Of a stretch of 11,230 bases of DNA, positions 1-6,735 are shown one piece after another. A model generated the notes under the pieces. That model searched no databases. It was not told the DNA's origin and saw only the letters and a program-made list of their open reading frames with translations. Each line of letters begins with the position of its first letter. The first letter of the stretch is position 1. The position numbers were made by a program, and so were the translations under genes. Source of the stretch: Acinetobacter sp. (GTDB lineage Bacteria > Pseudomonadota > Gammaproteobacteria > Pseudomonadales > Moraxellaceae). Where the stretch lies: the NCBI GenBank assembly GCA_030152675.1, contig JASLIY010000208.1, forward strand, positions 1 through 11,230, read 5' to 3'.

Positions 1-457
1 AAGGGTAACAATATAATAATCGGTAGCACACTCGTATCCAATGTCGTGAATAGGCCGAAACCTAGTGTGAATCTTATCTTTCAAGGATTACAGGAGCCCA
101 AGGAGAGTTCCAAAATTCTAAATCTTGAAAGCCAAATGAAAGTTTGAATGAACAAAACCAAGTTGTGTTGCGCAACTCGTGAAATAAAGCGTGTATCGGT
201 CACATTTTTGCATGAAACACAGATGCGCATCGATATTATTACACGGTTAAAACAACATCAATCATTTTTGTACATTGATTTAATTATAGGAGCTTAACGC
301 GGCGGTGCTCGTTTTATCGTAGGGGAATGCACAAATAGTAAACGAACACATGTTGAGTGAGCACGGATTTGGCTCAGTCCGACGGCTTTAGGGCAGGACA
401 GCGGCATGACTGACGCTGACACCTTTCTTAAATTACACATTTGAGTCGCAGAATACT
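1..457. other. Non-coding or unassigned stretch at left edge
   Basis: I see no gene I can support here. The longest ATG-initiated frames are a plus-strand 49-codon ORF (148-297) and a minus-strand frame of similar length ending in the same area; neither has a good ribosome binding site or a recognisable motif. Small palindromes are present: GTTGCGCAAC at 167-176, an ATCAAT/ATTGAT inverted repeat at 257-262 and 274-279, and an imperfect hairpin at 355-379. None is followed by a T-run that would make a convincing terminator for the ATPase gene ending at 458. The stretch could contain a decayed gene or the regulatory region of something beyond the window. Confidence 0.5.
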
Positions 458-1894
458 TTAAGAACAACTCGAAACAGGCAGTGAAGGATCATCATCAACA
501 TGCATTAAACGGCTCAATTCATGTTGTTCGATTTCACTGAGTTGTTGAATTTGCTCAAATATCAGTTGTGCCTTGGATTGTTCATCCTGCAATGCCTCTT
601 CACAGGCACCGACGCTTTGTGCGCCACCCGCATTGAGCGGATTGTTGGCGTGATGAGGATTGTTGCGGCCCTGTTGCAACTGTTGATAGAGATTTTCATA
701 GTGCTGCCAGGTTTCTTGATGCTTGAGCGGTGTTAAGTGTTGATCCTCAAGTCTAAAATATTGAAAGGCATGTGCATTGTCGAGCAATTCACTGCGCTGT
801 CCTGTGGCAATAATCTGTAATTGTGGAAAGGCCTGATGTAAGCGATCGAGGATCATACTGCAATTGTCTTGATCCAAGCCTTGATCAATCTCATCGATCA
901 ACAAGATACCTTCACCTTCTTGGCAAGGATACAGACTCAATGGATTGAGTAAGCATAAACGGCGCACCACATCACCCACCAAGGCAATCCAAATTTTTAG
1001 GCTCGAAGGCAGTTGTTGATACAGAAAAGTTTGATCCGCATAGCAGACCATTAACTGTAATTTGGGGTGATAGTCGATATAAATATCGGTCAGTTCAGGG
1101 AAGATGGTGCTTAAGCAGTTTTTTAAAGCGTTTAAATGCGGAGAATGCTGCTGTGCATGGATTTGCGACAAGGCCGCATCGAGATGATCCTCACTCTGTG
1201 CTTCGCTGAAGGTCTCTTCGCTTGGCAATGGTTTGGCTTCGATCAATTGCTGAAACAGCAGCGCACTGTGCGCGTTTTCGATATCCGAGACTTCACGTAA
1301 CCATTCAAAGAAACGGGCAAAGGTGGTGAACGGAATCGCGGCGTATTCATAAGCAGCATAGCTTTGAAAAATACTGGGATTATTCTTACTGAGCAGATTG
1401 ATCTCATTGATAAAACGCTCACTTGGATAATAGGCAATCATCGGCAGACCCTGTAAAGGATCTTGCTGTGTGGCTTTGTAATACAAGCCAATGCATTGTT
1501 CGAGTTGCTTGGTCTCGACTCGACTGCTGCCGACATCGCCTGGGCCGAGGGTTTTATAGAGTTGCCAATGACAGCTGTTGAGTTGTTGCAAGGGCTGTTC
1601 GCTGCCCTCAGGTAACTGTCCGATTTCGCTCGGAAAGCGCACGCCGATATCGATCTTGGATTGGCTGCGCTGCTGCATGATGTCTTGATCGAGCATCACC
1701 ACACCCGCACTGCGGAGGTCTTTAAAACGTGCTGAAAACCAAGTCAGGGCTTGGTAAATATTTTTCACGATCGCAGTTTTGCCGCTGGCCTGATCGCCCA
1801 AGATCAGACTGACGCAATGGCTTTCAGACTGGAAATTAATTTTTAAGTCCTGAAAATGATAGCTTTGTTTGAGTTGTAAATAATCAACCTTCAT
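458..1894 (-). CDS. SMC/ABC-like AAA ATPase, partner of the upstream helicase
   Basis: This 478-residue cytoplasmic protein is an ABC/SMC-type P-loop ATPase of the broad class described as predicted ATP-binding proteins (COG3950/OLD-like). Walker A is GDQASGKT at residues 33-40. A helical insert follows, with a YYPSERF motif near 155-161. Walker B is ILLIDEID at 330-337. Two family hallmarks look degenerate. The region before the conserved helix reads LPSSLK (295-300) where a serine-glycine signature is expected, and the H-loop region reads ATGQRSE (363-369) where a histidine usually sits. The C-terminal 70 residues are Gln/Asn-rich, then helical and acidic; I see no TOPRIM or HNH nuclease. 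It starts 29 bp after the helicase stop, with an excellent GAGGTGA ribosome binding site, so the two are almost surely co-transcribed. The molecular target is unknown. A repair or anti-phage role is inference from the pairing. Confidence 0.85.
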   Translation of the reverse strand: MKVDYLQLKQSYHFQDLKINFQSESHCVSLILGDQASGKTAIVKNIYQALTWFSARFKDLRSAGVVMLDQDIMQQRSQSKIDIGVRFPSEIGQLPEGSEQPLQQLNSCHWQLYKTLGPGDVGSSRVETKQLEQCIGLYYKATQQDPLQGLPMIAYYPSERFINEINLLSKNNPSIFQSYAAYEYAAIPFTTFARFFEWLREVSDIENAHSALLFQQLIEAKPLPSEETFSEAQSEDHLDAALSQIHAQQHSPHLNALKNCLSTIFPELTDIYIDYHPKLQLMVCYADQTFLYQQLPSSLKIWIALVGDVVRRLCLLNPLSLYPCQEGEGILLIDEIDQGLDQDNCSMILDRLHQAFPQLQIIATGQRSELLDNAHAFQYFRLEDQHLTPLKHQETWQHYENLYQQLQQGRNNPHHANNPLNAGGAQSVGACEEALQDEQSKAQLIFEQIQQLSEIEQHELSRLMHVDDDPSLPVSSCS

Positions 1895-1897
1895 AGA

Positions 1898-1904
1898 TCA
1901 CCTC
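1898..1904 (-). promoter_or_regulatory. Ribosome binding site of the ATPase gene
   Basis: GAGGTGA read on the minus strand, with the GAGG core six bases before the ATG at 1894. It is the strongest Shine-Dalgarno sequence in the window and confirms the ATPase start. It lies in the 29-bp gap after the helicase stop, so the second gene of the pair has its own efficient initiation site. Confidence 0.75.
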
Positions 1905-1923
1905 ATTGTGCTGCGGCCGTTGC

Positions 1924-3420
1924 TTAAGGAACGGCGACTTTATTTTTTAACGGTGTTTTTAGTTTCAATTGTTGTACTAAATCATAAATATGATGAATGT
2001 TTAGGCTCACTTTAGCACGGGTACATGCCACATATAAGAGCCTTAATTCTTCATCGCTAATTTTATGTTCCAGACCGTTAATTTTGAATTGATAGTCATC
2101 TTCGATGTGTACCCGATTCCACTCCAAGCCTTTGGCTTTATGCGCCGTGGAGATGACATAGTCGGCTTTTTCAATCGGGGTGATCTTGGCGAGGGCTTTT
2201 TTCAGAGGGTCGGTGCCATGATCATCGACCAACTTCACCAAGGGTTTGATATCGCTACCGTCATTGGTTTCACAGTATTCATGCACATCATGCCAAGAGT
2301 TAAACCATGCCAGTTCAGGGACATCGACCACGCGCTTGCCTTGTTTAAGCAGACTGGCAGCATCGACAAAGCGGTTTAACTTGGCATGATCGGCCTGTAG
2401 TCCGACTTTTTCACCTTGTACAAGGCCGGACAAGAGCAACTCCATCGCGCGCGCATTGGTTCGGCACAGGATCGCATCGCGCATTTTGGTATGCGGTTTG
2501 TTGACGGCTTTGGAGTTACGATCGGGATTGCCGAGTAGAGGCACGGTTTCATTGAGACCGCCCAATAAGCTGTTGGCCACACTGGCAATCTCATCACCAA
2601 ATCGAAATGAGGTGGTCAGTCGTGTCGCAGGCAAGGGCAGTTGCTGCATGGCATTCACCGCACCGCGCCATGCATAGATTTGTTGATGCGCATCACCGAC
2701 ATAGATCACTTGCGTTTGTCGTTGACGCAGCAGAATACCCAACATCAAGGGGTCGGCATCTTGTGCCTCATCAAACAGCACATAGTCAGCCGGAATATTC
2801 GGTTCAGACAGCGCCCAGAGTTTGAGATAGATATCATGCCCGATCCCAGCTTCATGCTGCTGATCGATGGACTCCAACCAACGTCGCTCCACCGCAGGAT
2901 ATAAATGCTGTTGCAAGCTGTCGATATCATCTGGGTGTAACCATGCCGGGGCTTGGATATGTCGAGGCGCTGGATATTGTGAGCTGGTTGAGCAGAAGTA
3001 GCTCACCGCATTGGCGACCAGACTGGCCAAACGACTCGGCATCAGTGCGTATTTTTCATAACGTCCGCCCATCATACGGCGCAAGGTAATCGGCTCGAGA
3101 CGATATTCATTGGCAATAAAACTAGGGCTTAAACGCGGTAAACGTAATTTATCGGTAATGCCGCGCGGCACACTGCGATAGGCCAATGAGTGAAAGGTAC
3201 GGCAATCGACATTTTGGTGAAAGCGTTGCTGGGCTTCGGTGGCGATGGCTTTGTTAAAGGCCAAGTACATACCACGTCGGCGTGGCATCGCAGCGCTAAT
3301 CATTTGTAATGTGGTGGTTTTACCCGTGCCAGCATAGGCAATCACTTTAAATGATTGGCCTTTTTCAGCTTGCGCGATGGCAATACTTTGTTCGGAGGTC
3401 GGACGAAACGAATCAGGCAC
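1924..3420 (-). CDS. SF1 UvrD/Rep-family (FBH1-like) ATP-dependent DNA helicase
   Basis: This 498-residue superfamily 1A helicase is predicted to translocate 3'-5' on single-stranded DNA using ATP. The motifs are complete and in order: Q-motif PTSEQ (7-11), Walker A GTGKT (31-35), motif Ia around AFNKAIA (54-60), Ib CRTFHSLAY (73-81), motif II DEAQD (217-221), motif III GDAHQQIYAWRG (242-253), motif IV TTSFRFG (269-275), motif V TAHKAKGLEW (425-434) and motif VI YVACTRAK (463-470). It is shorter than UvrD or Rep (about 670-720 residues), so 1B/2B subdomains are reduced. The size and the QQIYAWRG and CRTFHS motifs fit FBH1-like or GajB-like helicases better. GTG is the only plausible start: a stop codon lies four codons upstream in frame and no ATG precedes residue 42. 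It is the first gene of a two-gene unit with the ATPase. No nuclease domain is visible. Confidence 0.92.
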   Translation of the reverse strand: MPDSFRPTSEQSIAIAQAEKGQSFKVIAYAGTGKTTTLQMISAAMPRRRGMYLAFNKAIATEAQQRFHQNVDCRTFHSLAYRSVPRGITDKLRLPRLSPSFIANEYRLEPITLRRMMGGRYEKYALMPSRLASLVANAVSYFCSTSSQYPAPRHIQAPAWLHPDDIDSLQQHLYPAVERRWLESIDQQHEAGIGHDIYLKLWALSEPNIPADYVLFDEAQDADPLMLGILLRQRQTQVIYVGDAHQQIYAWRGAVNAMQQLPLPATRLTTSFRFGDEIASVANSLLGGLNETVPLLGNPDRNSKAVNKPHTKMRDAILCRTNARAMELLLSGLVQGEKVGLQADHAKLNRFVDAASLLKQGKRVVDVPELAWFNSWHDVHEYCETNDGSDIKPLVKLVDDHGTDPLKKALAKITPIEKADYVISTAHKAKGLEWNRVHIEDDYQFKINGLEHKISDEELRLLYVACTRAKVSLNIHHIYDLVQQLKLKTPLKNKVAVP

Positions 3421-3463
3421 AGTGATAAATTCTTATTCAATGGGTGGCATTTTGAGCGGATCG

Positions 3464-3469
3464 AGTATA
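3464..3469 (-). promoter_or_regulatory. Candidate extended -10 promoter of the helicase-ATPase unit
   Basis: On the minus strand this reads TATACT preceded by TGC, an extended -10 element (TGnTATACT). Transcription would start near 3457, giving a leader of about 37 bases before the GTG start at 3420. The -35 position (about 3487-3492) is poor, which is tolerated at extended -10 promoters. Seen by eye only. Confidence 0.45.
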
Positions 3470-3596
3470 GCAAAGATTGGCGCAGGATGGCGATTATCCG
3501 CGTTCCAAGCAGGTGACAGGCCGCAGGCAAAGCTGTATTGAAAGCAATTATTGAGCGCTGAAAAGTGGGCAGATTGGATATTTTTTCTTTGGTCAT

Positions 3597-3614
3597 CTGT
3601 CTTTAAATTGACCC
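3597..3614 (+). promoter_or_regulatory. Weak Pho-box-like element upstream of phoX
   Basis: CTGTCTT at 3597-3603 and TTGACCC at 3608-3614 are two half-sites 11 bp apart, resembling the PhoB box (CTGTCAT repeated with an 11-bp period). The first half matches 6 of 7 bases; the second only about 4 of 7. Position about 85-100 bp before the phoX start is plausible for PhoB control of a phosphatase. GGTCA (3591-3595) and TGACC (3609-3613) also form an inverted repeat across it, so it could be some other operator. Confidence 0.3.
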
Positions 3615-3696
3615 CATTCTGCAACCAAATCGTCACATGCAGTTCTTACACTGCTTCGAGGAAAATAATTTTAAATTCAACTTATTGAGTACGAAT

Positions 3697-5700
3697 ATGA
3701 CACATTCAGCCAGCCAGCCTACGCGTCGTGAATTGATCAAATGGTTAGCCAGTATTCCGTTTTTACCTTTGGGGGCCATGGCCACATCTGCAACATTGGT
3801 GGGATGTAGCGATGACGACAAGGATGTGAGCGTTGCACCGCCGGTCAAACCGGCACAGCTCAAAAGTGCGACATTCACTGCCATGCCGGCACCGACCTTG
3901 AGCGACCCGAGTGCGATGGCCATGACCGCAGTGGCTTCTGCATTGAGCGTGACTTGGGATGACCAAAGCAAGACCGACTATCAGTTGGCCTATAAAACCT
4001 TCTTTAAAACCGGCGAGAGCGTGACCAGTTTACAGGGCACACCAATATTGGCTGGCGGCTACTACGATATCAACAATCAACCGATCATGGATCGTTCTGG
4101 CACTGGGGCAGCGCGTCAATTTTTCTCAGACTGCCCAGATGGTTCGTCGTTGTTGACCGTGAAAGATGCCAAAGTCGCAGGTGTCAAAGGCAATACCGTT
4201 TTTGCCGTGGTGCAGTTTGAATACACCACCCGTAACTTGGACGGCGACAATATGTATGGCAAATTGCCATCACCAATCGCAGTGCTGACCTTGGATCAAG
4301 ATCCGCAAACCGGCCATCTCAACTTGGTCAAATATCACAACGTGGATACGTCCAAGGTACATGGTTTATGGATCACCTGTGGCGCGAGTTTATCGCCGTG
4401 GGGCACGCATCTGTCTAGTGAAGAATATGAGCCAGATGCCTTTGATCAAAAAGCTGGAACAGAACTGCAACTGCTCAAAGATTTTAGTCAGCATTTATAT
4501 GGCAATCCAAACAGCGCCAATCCCTATAACTATGGCCATATGCCAGAAGTTATCGTCAATGCTGATGGTTCAGCACGAATCATCAAGCACTATTGTTTGG
4601 GACGGATCTCGCATGAATTGATCCAAGTCATGCCAGACCAACGAACCGCTTTGATGGGCGATGACTATACCAACGGTGCCTTGTTTATGTTTGTGGCGGA
4701 CAAAGAAAAAGATCTATCTGCCGGTAACTTATATGCAGCCAAATACTTGAATGAACTGAATGAAAGTGCGACTGCGCAAATTCAATGGATTCATTTGGGC
4801 CATGCGAGCAGCAAAGAAATCGATGACTTGGTCAATGTCCGCAAGATTCAAGCCCAAGACATTATGCAGAGTTTAAACACAAATCCGAATGATCCAAGCT
4901 TCACCGAGATCATCCTCAACAAACAAAAGCTTTGGGTGAAAGTCAATCCGGGCATGGAACAGGCGGCAGCATTCCTTGAAACGCATCGCTATGCTGCACT
5001 GAAAGGGGCCAGTATGGCCTTTACCAAAATGGAAGGCACCACGGTCAATGCCAAAGACAAGGTGGCGTATTCTGCATTGGCCAACATCCAAGACTCGATG
5101 ATCCGTGACAATGCCAGCTGGCGTGCCGAATACAATGTGGCCTTCAAACAAAAAATCTCTGCAGGCGGCATCATGGCACATGATATGGCGGGCGGGAAAA
5201 ACGACAGCTTGGGCAAAGTGATCAACAGTGATTGGGTTCCGTATCAAACACATATGTTGTTGATGGGTGAAGATATCAACGCAGCGAATGATCCGCTAGG
5301 TATCGGCAATACCTCACATCCAGACAAGATCGCCAGCGCGGATAACATCAAGTTCTCTGAAAGCTTACGCACACTCTTTATCGGCGAAGACAGTGGTAAC
5401 CATGTCAATAACTACCTCTGGGCCTATAACGTTGATACCAAAAAATTAGATCGAATTCTCTCTTGTCCAGCGGGTGCCGAAGCAACTGGTCTACATGCGG
5501 TTGATTCGATCCACGGTTGGACCTATATCATGAGTAACTTCCAACATGCTGGCGACTGGAACGGACTGCATAAGCAAGTGGTGGATACGCTTGATCCTCT
5601 GATCCGTCAGAATTTTAACGATCGCTTTAGTGCTGAAGTCGGCTATATCACGGCCGATCCAATCGCACCGTCGATCGAGAAAAAAGCCAAGAAGAGTTAA
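3697..5700 (+). CDS. phoX: PhoX-family alkaline phosphatase (DUF839), Tat lipoprotein
   Basis: This is a 667-residue PhoX/DUF839 metallophosphatase. The family hydrolyses phosphomonoesters with an iron/calcium centre, usually after Tat export. The N-terminus has the twin-arginine motif TRRELIK (9-15), a short hydrophobic helix and a lipobox LVGC with Cys37, so the mature protein may be lipid-anchored through Cys37. Ser at +2 argues against inner-membrane retention by the E. coli rule. Family blocks are CGASLSPWGTHLSSEE (228-243), a GRISHELIQ segment, MGDDYTNGALFMF, and near the C-terminus FIGEDSGNHVNNYLW. I chose ATG 3697 because the frame's upstream ATG (3637) would put 20 non-conserved residues before the Tat signal and lacks a ribosome binding site. 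It is a single gene, divergent from the helicase and convergent with lysR, and ends in a strong terminator. Phosphate-starvation control is likely for the family, but only a weak Pho box is seen. Confidence 0.92.
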   Translation: MTHSASQPTRRELIKWLASIPFLPLGAMATSATLVGCSDDDKDVSVAPPVKPAQLKSATFTAMPAPTLSDPSAMAMTAVASALSVTWDDQSKTDYQLAYKTFFKTGESVTSLQGTPILAGGYYDINNQPIMDRSGTGAARQFFSDCPDGSSLLTVKDAKVAGVKGNTVFAVVQFEYTTRNLDGDNMYGKLPSPIAVLTLDQDPQTGHLNLVKYHNVDTSKVHGLWITCGASLSPWGTHLSSEEYEPDAFDQKAGTELQLLKDFSQHLYGNPNSANPYNYGHMPEVIVNADGSARIIKHYCLGRISHELIQVMPDQRTALMGDDYTNGALFMFVADKEKDLSAGNLYAAKYLNELNESATAQIQWIHLGHASSKEIDDLVNVRKIQAQDIMQSLNTNPNDPSFTEIILNKQKLWVKVNPGMEQAAAFLETHRYAALKGASMAFTKMEGTTVNAKDKVAYSALANIQDSMIRDNASWRAEYNVAFKQKISAGGIMAHDMAGGKNDSLGKVINSDWVPYQTHMLLMGEDINAANDPLGIGNTSHPDKIASADNIKFSESLRTLFIGEDSGNHVNNYLWAYNVDTKKLDRILSCPAGAEATGLHAVDSIHGWTYIMSNFQHAGDWNGLHKQVVDTLDPLIRQNFNDRFSAEVGYITADPIAPSIEKKAKKS

Positions 5701-5774
5701 GCCCATTCGTAATTTCCCATTCGCCATTCATCATGTCATCTAAGTTGTTTTGAATGGGGTGATGGATGGTATTG

Positions 5775-5808
5775 AGCCCAAGCTTTGCTATGTTGCAGTG
5801 CTTGGGCT
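5775..5808 (+). terminator. Intrinsic terminator after phoX
   Basis: A perfect 9-bp stem, AGCCCAAGC (5775-5783) with GCTTGGGCT (5800-5808), has a 16-base loop and is followed on the plus strand by the T-rich run GTTTAGTTTGTTTAG. It lies 75 bp after the phoX stop and shields the convergent lysR end. On the minus strand no T-run follows, so it is a weaker terminator for the exporter operon. Confidence 0.75.
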
Positions 5809-5826
5809 GTTTAGTTTGTTTAGCCT

Positions 5827-5861
5827 GTTTAGCGTTTAGCGTTTAGCGTTTAGCGTTTAGC
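5827..5861. repeat. Five perfect tandem copies of GTTTAGC (7 bp)
   Basis: Units lie at 5827-5833, 5834-5840, 5841-5847, 5848-5854 and 5855-5861. Looser copies (GTTTAG at 5809-5814, GTTTAGC at 5818-5824) precede them, so the array probably grew by slippage from the phoX terminator side. The last unit contains the lysR stop codon (TAA on the minus strand at 5857-5859); all other copies are in the lysR 3' untranslated region. Confidence 0.9.
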
Positions 5862-6735
5862 TGTCAGTATCCAAACTTTTAAAACATGCCGCAAAACTTT
5901 GAATCAGCGCGGAGCTGTTGGATTTTTTCCATGCAATCGAGATGTCACAGCTATTGCGCTGATCGAGGGCTAGGCAGTGCAGTTGACGTTGTTGCGCCTG
6001 TGCCAGATAGACACTCGGAATCACGCTAAAGCCGATCCGCTGTTGTACCGCATCGAGGAGCAAGGGATAGGATTCGATATCACACTGACGTTGAACTTCA
6101 ATCTGATGCTGTGCCAACCAATGTTTTAAGATCAGGTCATGCACACTCGGGGCGCCGTGGCTAAATAAGATTTGCCCCGCAGCCTGCTGCTTAAAGGTAT
6201 TTACGCTGTGCTGATTGCAGACCAAATACAATTGCTCGCTAAATAAAGTCCGCGATTGCAGCAAAGGATGTTCAATCCCGCCCGCCACAAAAATCAAATC
6301 ACAGTCCCCATTCAGCAATTGCTCGATCAGTTGCAGTGAATTGCCACAGGAAATATTCACTTCGACCGTGGGATGTTGTTTTAAAAACTGAATGGTTTGC
6401 TGATGGATATAGTGTTCTACAACACTGTTCAAGGCACCGATCTGTAGGTGTCCAATCAGTGTCGATTGTTTGAATAGGTTTTGGCAGTGCAGTGCCTGTT
6501 GAATCAATTGCGTGGCTTGGCGATAGAAGGCGCGACCTTCAGGGGTAATACTGAGTTTACGATGCTGGCGATCGAAGAGGGCAACACCTAAGTGGCCCTC
6601 CAACTCTTTGATGCGTGAGGTAATATTGGAGGGAACGCAATGCATTTTCTCTGCTGCTGCATGAATGGTCCCTTGCTCGACCAAGGCGCAGAACAGTGCA
6701 AGTTGTGAAAGTTTGAGGGTCATGGTTTTTTCCAT
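5857..6735 (-). CDS. LysR-type transcriptional regulator, last gene of the exporter operon
   Basis: This 292-residue cytoplasmic DNA-binding protein has the standard LysR layout. The N-terminal winged helix-turn-helix spans about 7-66, with the recognition region AAAEKMHCVPSNITSRIKEL (27-46) and the typical FDRQHRK...TPEG wing. A linker helix and a substrate-binding domain (about 95-290) follow. The ATG at 6735 overlaps the exporter stop codon (TGATG), so translation is probably coupled. A TTG one codon earlier and an ATG at 6723 are alternatives; the latter begins at MTLKLSQL, where many LysR proteins start. LysR genes are more often divergent from their target, so a place at the end of the export operon is less usual. 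It may regulate the microcin locus, or it may control something else and be carried along. The effector is unknown. Confidence 0.93.
   Translation of the reverse strand: MEKTMTLKLSQLALFCALVEQGTIHAAAEKMHCVPSNITSRIKELEGHLGVALFDRQHRKLSITPEGRAFYRQATQLIQQALHCQNLFKQSTLIGHLQIGALNSVVEHYIHQQTIQFLKQHPTVEVNISCGNSLQLIEQLLNGDCDLIFVAGGIEHPLLQSRTLFSEQLYLVCNQHSVNTFKQQAAGQILFSHGAPSVHDLILKHWLAQHQIEVQRQCDIESYPLLLDAVQQRIGFSVIPSVYLAQAQQRQLHCLALDQRNSCDISIAWKKSNSSALIQSFAACFKSLDTDS

Noticed and set aside
161..180. Insertion sequence end suggested by the GTTGCGCAAC palindrome
   Set aside because: There is no matching inverted repeat at the other end, no transposase fragment and no target duplication in the window.
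148..297. 49-residue plus-strand ORF in the left edge region
   Set aside because: Poor ribosome binding site, no recognisable motif and a comparable frame on the opposite strand; chance is the simplest reading.
458..3420. Calling the helicase-ATPase pair Gabija
   Set aside because: The ATPase shows no TOPRIM domain after the ATPase core and the gene order is the reverse of gajA-gajB; only a resemblance is claimed.
3637..3696. 20-codon N-terminal extension of PhoX
   Set aside because: It would bury the Tat signal behind unrelated residues, and no Shine-Dalgarno sequence precedes that ATG.
4873..5253. 126-residue minus-strand ORF
   Set aside because: Antisense shadow of phoX, where the plus-strand frame shows conserved family blocks.
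5809..5861. CRISPR-like array
   Set aside because: The units are 7 bp and directly abutting with no spacers, so this is a simple tandem repeat.
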